Below are positions 12,901-27,900 of a stretch of DNA of 64,000 nucleotides, piece after piece. The position numbers and the translations under genes are program-made. The notes beneath the pieces were generated by a model, which saw only the letters and a program-made list of their open reading frames with translations, ran no database searches and was not told the DNA's origin. The DNA comes from Rhyacichthys aspro. Lineage: Eukaryota; Chordata; Actinopteri; Gobiiformes; Rhyacichthyidae. Where the stretch lies: NCBI GenBank assembly GCA_036850595.1, contig CM072148.1, positions 7,801,118 to 7,865,117 on the forward strand, written 5' to 3'. Position 1 is the first letter of the stretch; the number at the start of each line of letters is the position of its first letter.

Positions 12901-15900
12901 TCATTCTGCAACAATTACTTGAAACTATAATGTGTTTGATAACTTGTATTTTACTTTTTGACTTCCCCACTGTCCACCCCAACTCCTTGGGTCACGCCAG
13001 AGAACTACCTCACTTCCTCATCCTGCTTCCCTCACAGGAAACAAGCAAGTGTCGGTGCGGTGAATGCCGACCACCAGGGCCTGAGGTCCCACCTTCGTTT
13101 GTTCCAAGCCTGATAATATGCGGACAGGCCGCCAAGGCAAACAATGGCTGGAGTTGATTGTGTACACTTATCCAATGTCCTTGTGGTTTAAGAGAGCCAC
13201 ACTGGACATGTGTCTTACAGCAAAGACTTGAAGGAGAGTCAGAGAGGTCAACTGTTGAGTGACATGAATAATGTTTGCCGTGTTGGATCAGACTGTGATA
13301 TAAAGGCTCCATGTGCCAGTTTGGCTGGAGTACAAAAGATATACAATCACTACTGTACTTTGTAACTGATGCATTGATACTTCTATGGGATGTTTGGCAC
13401 ATACTGATCACTGGACACTTTTCATGGTTAACTAATGTGATGTCTAAAACATGCCCATCAGGCAAAATGTAGCTAACTCTGTACAGACTTCAGGGCTTTT
13501 ACAGTTACTAGGACAAAAAACATTTAATTTCCCCATAATTTTGAAAACAAATGTTGTTCTACTCTGATAAATATAGAGATAAATATAGATAAAAACTCTG
13601 ATAAATATAGAGTGAGAAGAAGAGTTCTGTCAGCTGGAAAGTATAATGTCACATTAGTTCTGGCTACCAAAAACTACAGTGAGACATACTCTGCTCAGTA
13701 GGAACAAGAAATGAGAGCCATTATCAGCAGATCAAATTTCAAAAAGACTCAAAGCGCTGCTAATAGAGATTTCATATGGATCACAAGTAGCTTTCTCCTG
13801 GATTTTGGCCAAAGCAGTGGTGGTGAGTGGCCAGCCCGGGTTAAACCTCTCTCCTTGGCCAAAAGCACTGGCTTCTATAATTATCCACACTCTTTCTTTT
13901 TTCCTGCTTCAACCCTCATCTCCACTGTCCTCTTTTGCTTATTTCAACCTTGCTCTCTCCTTCTCCTCTCTCTTTTCCTGTGGCAGGAAATTCTCACAAT
14001 TGCTGGCCAGAATTTCCCTTCGTAGCAGGAGGCAGTGGAGTCTGGCTTGGCTGAGCCTGAATGCTCAGCTCCGGTGGGAGTTTGTCAGCAACTAGCAAAC
14101 AAAGGCTGCTGCTGCTTACCTCAAAGGCTCTGCTCCACACATGGCAAACTGGAGGTCAAGAGTCTGAATACAGTTATCACTCAGGTTAAGGCTTTGAAGC
14201 AGTCAGATTAGGAATCCTTGGCTGACAACAAGTTGAACTGAGGTGGCTTATCTGGAATTACCTGATCGTTGCCAGGTCTTGGAGTTCCGACTATAAAGAC
14301 ACTAAAAAGGTTCTTATCAAATAGGTCTTTGTGGGTCACTCTGAAGGAGCTGCAGAGTGGGTCTAGACAGGTGAGGTGATAAGGCCGAACCAGACTTTGT
14401 GGCTCACTATTAATCTATGACTATTGTAAGAAGATCTGATGCTGCTTGCCCTTTAAGAACACAATTGTTGCTCATTAATGCATGTGTTACTTAGTGAATC
14501 GAATGGATAATCACTATTTTCACTCTTGTAAGAGCGCAAAGTGCAAATGGAGAAGAGCTTGACTAATGTGTCCCTTCAGTTCTGCGTTGGAATGCAAAGA
14601 TAAGCAATATCAGATTATTCTCCAGATGGGTATCACGTTTTGTGCTTCCATGGCCAAGACAGCTGCTGTTCTGTGAGAGGATCTGGCTGTTAGTTAAATG
14701 AGATGGTGCCAGGAACATCACCATCTGGCAGGCCTCAGGCTGTGCCCTGTTGACATACATGCAAAAGAATAATGAGGTCCATTCCAGTTATCTAGCAGCA
14801 GCCGGCCCCATACTCACACATACAGCTGGCCCAGATGGATGGCCCCAGAACTAACCCCGAAGGCCCCGGCGTTGCATGACGACAGATTTACGCTCTGACA
14901 TTGGATCAGGTGACCATAAGCCCTGACAGTTTACCTGCCATTGATAAACCAAACTCATTCATAAACTCATGCTCTGACAGGGCATAAATTGAACAGTAGA
15001 TGTCTCCTCATAAATCCACAGTTGTGTGTGGATGTAAAACCTTCAGATGATGGCCTTGCACACTTCCTGCTTCACAAAGAGTGCCAATGAAGCATGTTTC
15101 CTTTATCTGCTCCTCTCCCTGCTCAGCGCCAACTCCCATAAACATGCACCAAAGCTCACAGTGAAATAATTACAGAGGTAGATTCAAGCACAGAAAGTGG
15201 GTTGCTATGATTCTGTTTAGTCAGAGAAACATTTTCATTCCTAAAATAAGGCTAATTCTCCAGTGGAAAGACTGTTTAAAGCCATGACTCAGTGTCTCCG
15301 GGTTAGAAGCTGTTAGTATTGTCTCTTCTCTCTAAACTTCTGAACGTCTGTCACGTCCTTAATGGATATATGGCTCAGTTCAAGCTGGCTGCCCCAATAT
15401 CTGCTCAAATGGCCAATAAGACGCCATCTATAAAAACAAACGGTTCGATTTGTTTAGACAAAGGCATTAAAGGCTAAAGGCCACAAATCAAGTCGAGAAG
15501 ACCATCACAAGAGAAAAAACGGGCTTTATACTGCCGCAACACATGCCTTCATGTCACAAAGCAAAAGGTCTCCAGTTTGGCAAAAGGCGAGGGCACTTAA
15601 ACAAACTGGAGTCTCTGATGGTACTGGTGTCGCAGACTGGTACAATGCTTTATGATAATCCCCAAAGACACTAAATACGACTTAGGCTGAACATTCTTGT
15701 TCACGGCCCCATTTCCCCACACGGATCACACTTGTGTTTAATCCAATTCAACCCCCTGCTACAGTCTGACTGAGTGCGCAAAAAGACGTCCCAGAAACAC
15801 CTAGTCTGCTCTTAAATGATATAAGCATTTTCCCACGTTATACTGTGTTACACAGAGCGGCACATACACCGACAAATAAACCTCAACATCAGAAGGAGAG

Positions 15901-18900
15901 GACAGCAGTAGTTATGGTGCTGCCAGCTGCGCTCCTCCGCTGTGTCCAAAGCAAACTGACAACTGGCTGCTTCGCCAAAAAATGAGCCAAAAATATGATT
16001 GAATCTTGTATCGTGATATTAGTCAAGTACAAAATTCTGTTATGGGCTAGAAGACTCGTAGGCAAATAGTTACAAACACCAGACAAACAGGAACCGCTTT
16101 ACAATGCCACTTTTACCTTTAGTCCAAACACATAACGATTTATAATAGATACATTTTACATACACACTTTAAATGTATGGGAATGTTTTCATGTAATAAC
16201 TGTACTTACGCGTTAATATCATTTTCCAACGTCACGGTCGCGGCCAGTCTAAGCATACAACTTTAACTCCTGGCTACGACTGTCCAGTCCACCTCTATCC
16301 ACCGTTAGCGCATGATAAATCCACTCAAAAACCTACGCTGGGTTGCAGTTGTCCACTGCTCGAAGCGCAAAAGACTAAATCCATAGCTTTTATATTGCGT
16401 TTTGACTGCGTTAAAACGGAACTCCACGGTTTTCAAGTTCTATCCAGCGCTGCGAGGCTGAATGAAACGGTCCCAGAGAGGAATGTGAATGAGGAGTAGT
16501 GTGATTCAAGCTTTAGGAATGGGCAACTGCACCGTGGCTCCGCCCCCCGCCGCTGCGCTGATAAGACACTGCAGACGCCTCCAAATCACTCAGAATCCAC
16601 AATCCACTGATAAATACATGCTCTATCAGAAAATACGGGACGTCTCGCACATCTCTGATCAAAATATAAGATTACATTTCAAATAACTAACTAACTTTGG
16701 TACAATTGGCTTCTCTTAAATTTTACGCATGAGTGTCTTTAGCAACTCTCTTAAACAATTTGTGCACAAACCGATTACAAATGACTTCTATGAAAGTGAA
16801 AGTGTCTCAGTGGTCCCCCCCCAGGATGCCTCTCTATTCTTCAGAGCCCCCACCTACAGTCTGAGCCTGCCCTGGCCTAATAGGCACCAATCGACTGGAG
16901 CTGGGTGCCCAGTTTGCATATCATTAGAAACCAGTGGAGACAGCAGAGGTACGCTCCATTGTGACTGGAGATTAGTCTGAAAAGCGCAAGTGGCGACGTG
17001 AAAAGAGAGCTCTTGCAGGTATGGTAATGGGTCTGGGCCCTGCTCTGACTCACAGGCGCAGGAGCCACACACTCACATGGACTCTGCATCAACAAATTGC
17101 AGTCCTTAATGCATGGTTGATTTTAGGAAGTCTTGGTGTAAACACATCAGTGGTTCCACACTTTGATCACACTTTGAAGGGAAGTCAGTGTAATTAAGGC
17201 AATTACTGGATCAGTTGATATCCTCCAAGTATGGGGAAGTTCCTTTTTTAGCAGCGATCATTTATAACTGTTGGATTATTTGGACAGGGAAAGTGTTGCT
17301 GTCTTGATGATAGCCCACACATGCCTTTGAGTGTGTGTGCATTGGGTGGAGGTACATTACTCATTTCTAATGGGTATATTTTGAAACATTTTTCCAGATT
17401 TCCTCTCTTTTTGTGCATATAGAAGGAAATTTCTGTCCTTAGTTTTCCATGAACCACTCACTGACTTTAGCCAGCTCTGGGCTATTGCCATAGAAACACT
17501 CAGGCACCAAGGAAAAGCCTGGGTAGTGACGATGTGGCAGGGAAACACATGTAATCCAATGCTTGGGCTGCTACAGGGGAAAGGATGATGCAGAAAATCC
17601 TGGCTTATACAGGACTACACAGCCTGGAGCTGGCAGTCATCAGGCTTTGACAGTTTTCATTCTGCTGCTTCTTTAAAGGCATGCTACATAGTTAAAAAGC
17701 ATCAACAATGTAAAACAACATAACTTTGAATTATATTTCTGTGGTATTAGCATTTCCCTGGAGGAATACAGTAGGTGTGTACCTGTGTTTTCACACCAAA
17801 GACAAGACTGAGGCTGCTCGCTGCAGTGACTCATAATTAAAATTAGTTGAACCATATGTTATGACAGGCACCACCTGAGACTTGTTGATGTTAAAAACCA
17901 TATAACAGTACAATGTATATAGTAATAGTCATAGTATTGTTAAGGTGTTACATGTGTTACAATTGTAATCTAGATAATTTAATCAATAAACATACAAGAC
18001 TCATTTTTAGATCAACATTACAGTTTTCTGAGGAAACCCCTGAAATGTGTGACCTCACCTGAAGGAAAGAGGGATAATTAGGAACTGTTGTGTGTGTGTG
18101 AGGGGGAAACACACTAAGACAGAGGGATAGAGGGAGAAAAATAAAGAGAGGAAGAAAAGATGAACTAAGATTACCAAACAAGGCTAAATCCCGAGCCACA
18201 GAAATCGACCACCCAAGAACCCAACCAGGAGGTGGCCTTAGCCAGGCTGGGTCACCGTCCCCACACTGGGATGAGCTGTGGCTTTGAGCTGCTTTTGCTG
18301 TTTGGCACTGATAAATACACAATAACAGCAGCGATTGTTGCTGAATGTGTGTGGTAAAGTGTTGGAGATCAGACACCAGACTGACGCTGCTGCCAGTCGC
18401 TCCGGGGCAAATGAGTGTGCCTCTTCATAGTGTCTATGGTTTTTCATTCATCAAAGCTTGGCAAAGTCAGGCGCTTGTTTGGCTGATGATTCAGACGCAG
18501 ATTAAATACACGGGTATAATGAGGGCTTTGGGCAAAAAAGGAGGAAACAAGAGATTCATCAGTTTTACAGCAAACAGACGCATGGGATTCAATTTAGGGA
18601 TCATACGGTTAGGAAAATCGTAAGCATTGTTGTTACAAGCAGTTCTATTTGTGTCTATTCAAGAGAGAGGGTGTAAAAGAGGACATGCTTAGGCTCTACT
18701 GTGCAATAAAAAGCTTTTTTTACATGCCATTAATTTGTCACTGCTTGGTTAACGCTCTTGTTGTAGGTTATAAACTTTACAGTGTCACCTCTGACCCTGC
18801 ATCAAAACACAAAAAGAACGGTTATAAGAGAAACAAACATAGCTCTAAACTGAAAGAGTAAATAAAAATGCTAATTATTAGAAAAGACAGCACTCCTCTG

Positions 18901-21900
18901 GGGTTGCCTTGGGCTTTATGCTCCTCTTTACCAATCCCAAACCCAAACAGCAGGGCCAGGTGAGGATCAGCAGATGAACGTAAGTCCACCACAAACACCT
19001 AAGGCCGTGTAAACAAACACAAAGGAGACAAAAAGGACACCGTATTAGCACCAGGGATAAATGTGCTGAAGGTAACCACACTGACAGACACAAAACATCT
19101 CCCTTCAAATTAAACCAAACATACTTATAAGATCTTTCCATTCTGATGAAATGAGTAGCTTCTTATTTCTGATACATCCGTGGATCATTATTCTGCAACA
19201 ACCTTAGGGGTCGCCACAGTGGAGTAATCCACATGAGTGGCATGGCAGTGTATTTGTACCAGATGCCCTTCCTGATGCAGCCCTCTCCGTTCAGTTCAGA
19301 GACTATGGCTGGAGTTGCTCCCCAAGGGTTTGAACCCCCAATCTCCTAAAACGAAAGGCAGGTGCACTAACTTCTTCACAACAGAGGAACGTTCAGGAAG
19401 AAAACAAACATCTATTAAATTTGGTTAGGCACTGTTCAACTCATTGGTAGGACTTGTCGAAAAACTGAACGATTGTGAAAGGAGGTTTGAACGTTCAGAT
19501 CAAAAGCCTCACCACTGACAATGCACTGAGTGTGCAACTGTTTTTGGTCAGGCATTGTATTTCAGCATCTAAAGCTATCCTCACTCATCTGTCAATCTAA
19601 ATTCACCCCTTGCTTTAGCATTTTCTGAGATAATGAGGTTAACTGCTGAGTACACATTGTTATATATAGAAAGAGACAGACAGAAAGGCAGAAGGGGACT
19701 AATCTTTTCATAACAGGAATGGCCACGAATAGCTCGGCGGTGGATGAGCCCAATAAGACACCGATTAGATGTGGAGAGAAAAGGTATGAAGCGAGCGAAT
19801 GTGCTTTTATATAGGCACAATGGAGAAGAGGAAGTGCGAGGAGACAGTGGCTTGGACCAGCGCACTCACAAACACACACACAAACAGAGGAAGTGTGAAG
19901 CAGACAGTGCACCAAATGCCTCGCCGACACCCTCCTTATGCTTTGATGGACTGGCCACGATCACAATGGAGACAGACGCACACTTACGAGAACAATGGAC
20001 CGGCTCTAACCTGTGTTTTTTGTGCAGATGTTGGAATGAAATCACACCACTTTGCATTTATCATCTTTATATCACTTTGTAGGTGATTGGTTAAAGCAAA
20101 AGCCTACATCTTTTTGTTAGATTTCATTATGTTAGTGCCCATGTGCATTAGTTCCCAGATTCCCCGCTGAGAAGGTTAATTTTTGTATCCCCGGCTGACA
20201 GTAAATCATGCTCGGCGAGTAGCACTGACATCTTAAAGGAGTTAAATCACTGTTGCCTAGCAAAGCGCTACCATATGTGACTTCAACTACTCAACCTTGG
20301 CTTTCGGACAATAGGCGAGAAAGAATTACTGGCCAGCGCTAATGTCTGAACGCTAAAGCAAACAGTGTGTAAGTGAACATATACACACACTCACACAGGA
20401 GCACACACCAGCTCAAACACGTGTCTCCGTTTTGGATAGTTAGCGGTCTGTGAACATTAGAGTCACTACTTGATACCATCTAGATATAAACAGGCAAGGG
20501 AAAAAAGAAAATACCTAACTAATGGCGCTCCATTAAAATAAGCAATCAAACATCATTCAAGAAACTTTACCCAATGAAATTAGTGATTTGTTCTAAAAAG
20601 TTTTTCCGTACAAGGGAAGGGATGCATAAAAAGAGCACACACATGGATATAGACTGTTCTGCATGTTTTTGTTATGTCGTGCACAAGAAAAGCTGATTAG
20701 TAATGGTTTGGTTTTGGCGGGAAAAGGGATACATTCTTTTTCCTAATTTTATTTTAAATATGATGACAATGTGGCAATAAATTGGGATACAGTAGCTTGA
20801 AAAAAACAACATGTACCATAACTGAGAGCTAATGGGGCTGCAGTGTGAACGTCAATCGTCAGAATAAATCCTCCTGCTTAGGCTCCAAACACATTTTTAC
20901 GCACAAGTGCAGCTGCTCCTGAACTAAACTGAACAAAATGAGAACTTTTGATTTATTATGTGCAACATCCAGAACTGGAGAAGTAACATTTCAACACATA
21001 AAGACTTACTGTGTGTGTCGGGAGCACATTTTCTAAAAATTACAAGATGTGGAGGTCTGCTTGGGAAACCAACTTGAATACTTGGGGCGCGGTTAATGAT
21101 GCCAACCATATGGCTGTGAAAAGAACACGCACGCTCAGGAGCAGTGCCTTAACGCCTGGAAATTTGCAAAGCTCCTATTCAAAAAAAGTCAAGCTTTAGA
21201 ATAACTGTTCATTTTTAGTCTTTACCGATCAAACACATCCACATTTAATGAGTCTTCTCTATGTTGTTCTCTATGTATGTGTCCAGAGTTATCAGTGTGT
21301 GCTCTGTTTGGCAAAGTCTAAACCCAGGCTTAAGCTTCTCCTCTAAAAGTGATGTTATTATGTGTGTATTATTTGTATTTTGAAGTATAGCATTAGAAAT
21401 TAGGTTTTAAAAGTTTGACAGTCACTGTTCAACTGTTTTTTCTATAACCTGCGACCAAAACAGTTTAATCTCCTCAAAGGACTGGTTAAAAGTGCAGAAT
21501 TTACATTACTGCAAGTTTCATGGATAAATGGAGATACAATTAATTAAGCCTTTTTCAAAGTAGATGTTGAGATGTACTGGCCAATCACTCCCAAGGAAGC
21601 AAAGAGAAACCATACAGCGGTTTTCGTCAGTGTCATAACTTCTTCACCCTTAGGGGATGTGTACAGGTGGATGCATTAAAGTTCACAGAGCACTGGAATA
21701 ACCCCGAGAAGAGGGTGAGTGGGGGATTGTAGACTTGAGCAGAACTTTTTAAATGCAAGGTTAGACACAAGTGTGACTGAACTACATAGCTCACTAACTG
21801 CAAATCAAAAAGAGACATTAAGATGAGTTGCTCTGAGATTACACGGCAGACAAATATTTGCCAAGTACCTTTGAGCAAAAATGAATCATGGGCGCTTGGG

Positions 21901-24900
21901 TGCAAGGTTTAGCTGGTGAGTAGCCCTGCGGCCACACTGTAAAGAGCTGGGCGTGAATTGACAAGGAACAACTTGGGAGTGCAGTTGTAAGCCAAAGGGA
22001 AAGAAGATCTATCGCATTAGAATGAAATGTGTTTGCTGCGTGCGAGTTTGTGAATACACGTTTTTCTTTAGGCTTTCGGTACATCTTATTATCTTGTTAA
22101 TGTAAAGCAGATGACAGATTTAAGGGAAAAAAACAACATTGAAGATATAGGGCCATCACATGCTTGTTTTATAGCATTGGTTTTACAAAACATATTTCCT
22201 GTTATGATTCATGATTATGGTTAAAGCTCTGTCAACACATCATCTTTTCTGTTGTTGTAAATGTCTGTTTTTCTGAGTTTACAAGTTTATTTGACTTGAA
22301 AAGTAAATGTTAATGCTAGATGTTTCAATCAATAAAATCAAAACCTTTCCATGTATTGGACCAGGATAGCAGTTCAATAATGTTTGAGGAAATTCCTTGT
22401 GCTTACAAGTGAGTCATGTCCAATAGATGTGGTCACAGTCTATTCCTGCCAGGACCTTCCTCTCACTGGACCATATTGATCCATCCAATTACAGACAACA
22501 GAAAGTGCAGAGCTCTTCCTTTACCCCTCTCCATTTTCTTTCCTGTTTTTGCCATTGAGCTTAGACATGCCGGCCCGGACCAGATTCCAAAGTAGCACAT
22601 CTATTTTGTGCTTGTGAAGAATCAGCCAATGAGTAACACAGGAAGTCGATGCCCTGACCCGTGACCCCCTTTGAATCCTGACCTCTGGCGATCCATGTGA
22701 CACAGCATGCAGACAGGCCAGGCTGTCATGACAAACACAAACCAGGTTCAGCGCTGAGATTATCTGTGATCTCGGAGCTCCTTTAGGAACCGTACACCGA
22801 GATGGTTTGAATTTCCTGTCTCTTTGTGTCATTTTTCAGAAGCTAAGATGAGAGACGACCACTGCAGATCAAAGAGAGAGATTAAGACCACAAATCAAAA
22901 TGGGACTATGGCTTCCAATACTTGAAATTATTGATTTTTCAAACTGTTACAGTCTTTTTGCTTTAAGATTACCGCTAACAAAAGACCCCAGACAATGAGC
23001 AGACCATCCAAGTAGTACGTAACGGGCCAGTTTCTATTGTCAAAAGGGGTACTAAGGAGAACCGTATCCTTTTGTTAACCCCTTGGCTTGTGGTTCAACA
23101 CTGCTGTCTGTTGGTTATAGATCATAGGGAATCCTTCCTCAAGCAAAAGTAAGAAGCAAAAGGAAAGTACAAAATGCATCAATTTATTACGTTCTTTCAT
23201 ATTGGTCCCTGCCCAATAAGATGACTGTGGCTTCACTTCAAATACGATTTGCAGTATATTAAAGTTTTAGACAGGCGTGAAGAGACACAGTAAAGTAAGA
23301 ATGCAGTCAGCGATCTACCATTTAAATATTTGTTTGTTTTATTTTATCAATTTACAAAATGGAAAAGTGAGTAAAGAGACGAAAACACAACATTTTTTAG
23401 AAAGATCTTGGAACAAGGAGTTCTCTGATCCCAGCATCATGGAGTCTGGCCTGGTTCTAGCTAGGATTACATGGTCTGGTTTAACATAGTTCCTTTGAGA
23501 TTTGATGGTCTGGTTTAGTCCAGTTTGGTCTGGTTTGTCTGGGATTCTCCAAATGTTTGAACAGAACCTGCTCAGATCCTTCAAAAACTGAACCGCTCAA
23601 ACTGTTGTTGTCACACCAATAGAGATTTGATTAAGAATTGACTTGTTTTTTCACTTTGCATTTTGTAAACTAATAATAATAATAAAAAAACATACTTTAT
23701 AGTTTACTTTTTATGTCCACACCTGCAGAAAACATTTGCACAGTACTATGTATGTCATATACATACATACATGTGCGCTACTTGACTACCACATCTATAG
23801 AGAGGAGAAAATCTAAGGTAGTTTTTACACACAGACACATCCATTAAGAACACATTTCTGAAGACGCATCCATTAAATTTCTATTGACTCTTGCCGTTCT
23901 GTCTCCCAAAGAGCACCAGGGTTATTCTGCTGTGTGTACAAGTTATTTTCTGCTCCAGACTAATAGCAGGAAGGCAAAACATCAGCCCAATTAGCCAATT
24001 CACTGTGCGACAGCCTTGACCCGTTAAAGCACAAATAGAATTGAGACTCACGAGACACATGCCCTGCACATGTCCCACTTTGGGAGAGTTCGGCAGTATT
24101 TTTGTGTTTAGATCTGCCGTACGTACGTGCTGACGTTTTGTAGCGTGCCAGACATACTTCTAAGACCCCCTTCTGTAAGCAGCCAATAAAGAAGGTGTTT
24201 GACAGGGTTGTAAAAGACGTACTTCTGTTGGTGAATCTAAATGTTTAACTTTATGCATAGCTGACCCAAATCCAGCAAACAGGAATCTAAGGAATCTAGT
24301 GTATTAAACCAAATGCCAGTAAACAGAAAGTAGTGTCAGTCCATTTAAGGTGAAGGCACTGATAAAAACATACAATTTGTTACAATCCTGTCTTTGATTT
24401 GTTTGCTTTAGCAGTTAATGGGCTGATATTTGGTGATGAACAGGAGCAGTGTTTAGACCCGTGACTCCTCAGACTCTCCCACTATCTCTGAACTCTTCAT
24501 TGCTCCCGAGGGGATGATAGCTCAACCTGGGCGGCTAAGGGAGGGCTAATATCGTCCAGCTGGAGTTTGGCAGCGGTCACGAAGCCTCCATATGCCCATC
24601 GGATTGGGTGACCTCTCTGTTTACACAGTCTCCGCTATTTCTGTGAATGAGGAAAGTGGACAGGGAACTGAGAAAATCCAAAACAAAACATTTGAATGGC
24701 TCCAATGTAAAAACGCAGGCAGATAGGAACAACATCACAGTCTGTTTGTTCAGTACTTTTATACTCTCTATGATCAGTGGTTGAATTTGAGGTTTAATTT
24801 AAGTGTAGCCATCATTTCCAAGCAAACAGGGCTTCAGTGCATTTACCGTGACATTCAAAGCCAAATCACATGTTTCTGGAGCAAGTCACAAACAACTGTA

Positions 24901-27900
24901 TAATTTTTTTCCAGCACAATGACTCTGTTTGCTCCAAAGACAACAGCCTCTCTATGATACTTCAGACCTTTCAGAACTTACAGGCGCCGAGAAATCAAAC
25001 CACGTCATTGTCTGAAGGAAAACGTTTCAGGCCATGAGAACCATAAAAACAAGACAAAAACCTCTTGTACTTTTAGTGCTAATAGCTTAAAGGCAATGAA
25101 GCAAGTAAAAGGCAGGTGAGAGGTTGTTGGTTGTATTTTTTCTGCAGGTTTTCAGCTCAATGATTGTGAGGCCTGAAAGCGTCAGGCTTTTTTAGCTCAC
25201 GTTTCAGTGCGTGCATATTGGTAAGAAGCACTTAACTGGTTCATGTGACAGTTATATTGACCCTGCAGAAAGATGGGCAAAGAGGATAAAGGACCCTACA
25301 TGTTTACTATTCATTAAGTTACAATAAAAGCTATTTGAGAATGGGATTGTCCCATATGTTAATCTCTGGGAGAAAAAGAGGCAGGTGTAACATTACTAAT
25401 GGCACCACCAACCACATTACAGAGCTTTGTTTTATAAATTCAGCAATGAAATTTGACGTTGGTGCTATTAACTGACCCTGAACTCAACCACACACATCCA
25501 CAATACGCATTAGGCTGTCAAAGTGTCAACATGCTAATGCCGAACGCTCCAGTGCTTGAATTATTAGCAGCTGGAATGAGTTAAAAGAGAGGTTAGCGCC
25601 GACACAAAGGGTGACAACACTCAACCAGTGGCCTTGTGTTTAGCCATTCAGAGCTGCAATGGGGTTACGATCTCTAAGTGACCACAAGGTTAAAGGTCAC
25701 GACCAACACATTTCGATTAGAAAAAGAAGAAGACATTAAGTGGCTGCTCAGTCTAGAGGGAGAGGATGAGTTGGGATGAGCAGAATGAACTGACATGATA
25801 AGTTTAGGTCATGTCTTGACTTTATAAATAATAAAACTTTAAAAAAAACATTATGCTTGATTAGGTGACAGCCTGAGGAAAAATCGAGGCCTGACTATAA
25901 TTCACTTCACAATGCATACATAACTCCAGACCTCACACTCAGACTTTTTTCCAGGTAAATCTTACAGAAGAATATTATGTGGTCTAATAGCTTGTAATTA
26001 ATCTGCTGAAAGAATTTCCCTAAAAGTACACGATGAACTCTAACTTCTGTGTCAGACGTAAGAAAGTGCCCGGAGGACAGTGCAGGTTAAGAGGGTCATT
26101 TTGACTGTTCTGTAAGAAGTGCTGCTTTCTGTGTGATACCATCTCAACTGTCAAAGACCTTATGTCCGCCCGAACACTAAAACAAATGTGCAACGGAAAG
26201 CATGAATGTTTTTGCCCCAGGATGCACTGCAGCTGTCAGGTTGCTCATAAATACACACACCAGTCAGAAACCAGGTCAGATAGAGTTTTCAATGAATAAT
26301 TTCATCAAAAGGTTCTTTAACAATTGCTTTTGCCATTTACAAAGCCAACACTTCTTAATAGCTAAATGAATCTAATTGCCTGCAGATGAGTGTTTATCTT
26401 TAACTAATGTGACTCACACTTAAGACTTGTGACTTCTCTTTAAAGGGGGTTTCATTAGAAAGATAAAAATCCTTGAAAATATTTTGAATCAGCTGTGCAG
26501 TTGGGTGATCATCCGCCTAAGGAAACCTCTGTGTGCATGTCCTTCCTGCAGAGCTCTGAGAAAGTACTGCTCTATGAAAGGGCATCACTGTAGTGGTTGG
26601 TGTGTTTTCTTCTCGATGACATAAGCTTCAACAAACTGCACTATTATGTCTGAAAACCACACGGCTATGCAGACATTTGTATGTGGATTAATTAAACTGA
26701 TGTAGTCTAGAGTCATGAAAAGCAGCAGACACAGGAAATGAAGGCCCACTGGGAGTAAACAAACCAAATACCATATGATCAGGGCCGGCACTCCGAGAGG
26801 CAGTTAAGTCACCAGAGATGAGACTGTTTTAATGGGGCACTTAAACATGCTCTGAGGACCCATCTGGAAAAGATTCAAGTGGAACGCAGTTTTTTAACAA
26901 GTAATGGCCAATGACAAGACGTCACGCCACCAATGGATGGCATTTTAAAGACCAACGACCTTGCATTCAGACTACTGAAGGCAGGTAGCATTGGAGTGAA
27001 TGGGAAAAAAGGCTCAAGCACATTAAATATCTTCTATTAATGATCAGAGGTGAGTAGTCATGTTATAGTTTGTAAAATGTTCACTTTGAGTCTATAACAT
27101 TCTCCATGAAGATCTCAAAGTAATGCAATGGCATAATCAATGATTGACAATGCACTAGTATTCTGTAGATTTACTGTACTTTCTCCTTTTTGCCCCAGAA
27201 TCTACAGCAAACCACCCACAGAACATGTCAAAATAGGATGTAATTGAGTGTAACATTGAGTGTGTTTACATGCAACTCCTGCAATTTTAATCAGGTTTTT
27301 TAGTATAAGCCAGTAGTCTATCCCAGGTTTTTTTTTTTAACCATTCTTTCAAAATATCACCATGTAACTAACCAAAAAAATCTGCAGTTTGTCCAACACC
27401 AGGCTGAATATGCATCCCTAGCAGGACTTCTTTTTCCTATGTGTTCAACAAGTCTCTTCCAACATTCATTGGTTCATTATAGCCTTGTACTTCACTGTTG
27501 TTCCACACCATTTGCAATCTCATTTAACAGAACACATCTTCTAACACAGCAGCTCCAATCGACCGGGAGTATTGATTCAGTCTAGTGACACAGTTCCTCG
27601 CGCTAATAAAGCAAGCTCTGTCTTCACCAACAAAGCGCTCGCTGCCTTTACGCTGACTGAAGGGAGTCAAGGTGTAGGAGTCGAGGCCTCACATTCTGCA
27701 ATGTTAAATCAGACATTCTCAAGCGCCAAGGCAGGAGAAAATTCCACAATGTGCGCAAATATTTGTCCACTCCATTTTGGGAATCCTAAGCTGTGCCAAA
27801 CCGGTGAGGTCTGTGAGTGTCGGCTCTGCGAAAATCTGATCTCCGTCTCTGAGTGATGTCAATGGACACTTGAAATAGCAGACTGTGCGGTTCCAGCTCA

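Noticed and set aside
13010..13465. 151-codon minus-strand open frame
   Set aside because: Lies in a dlc1 intron, with no recognisable domain, no conserved splice junctions and irregular composition. Treated as chance.
19744..20086. Overlapping plus-strand open frames of 112 and 95 codons
   Set aside because: Contain CA-rich simple sequence, overlap each other and an opposite-strand frame, and lack any family signal.
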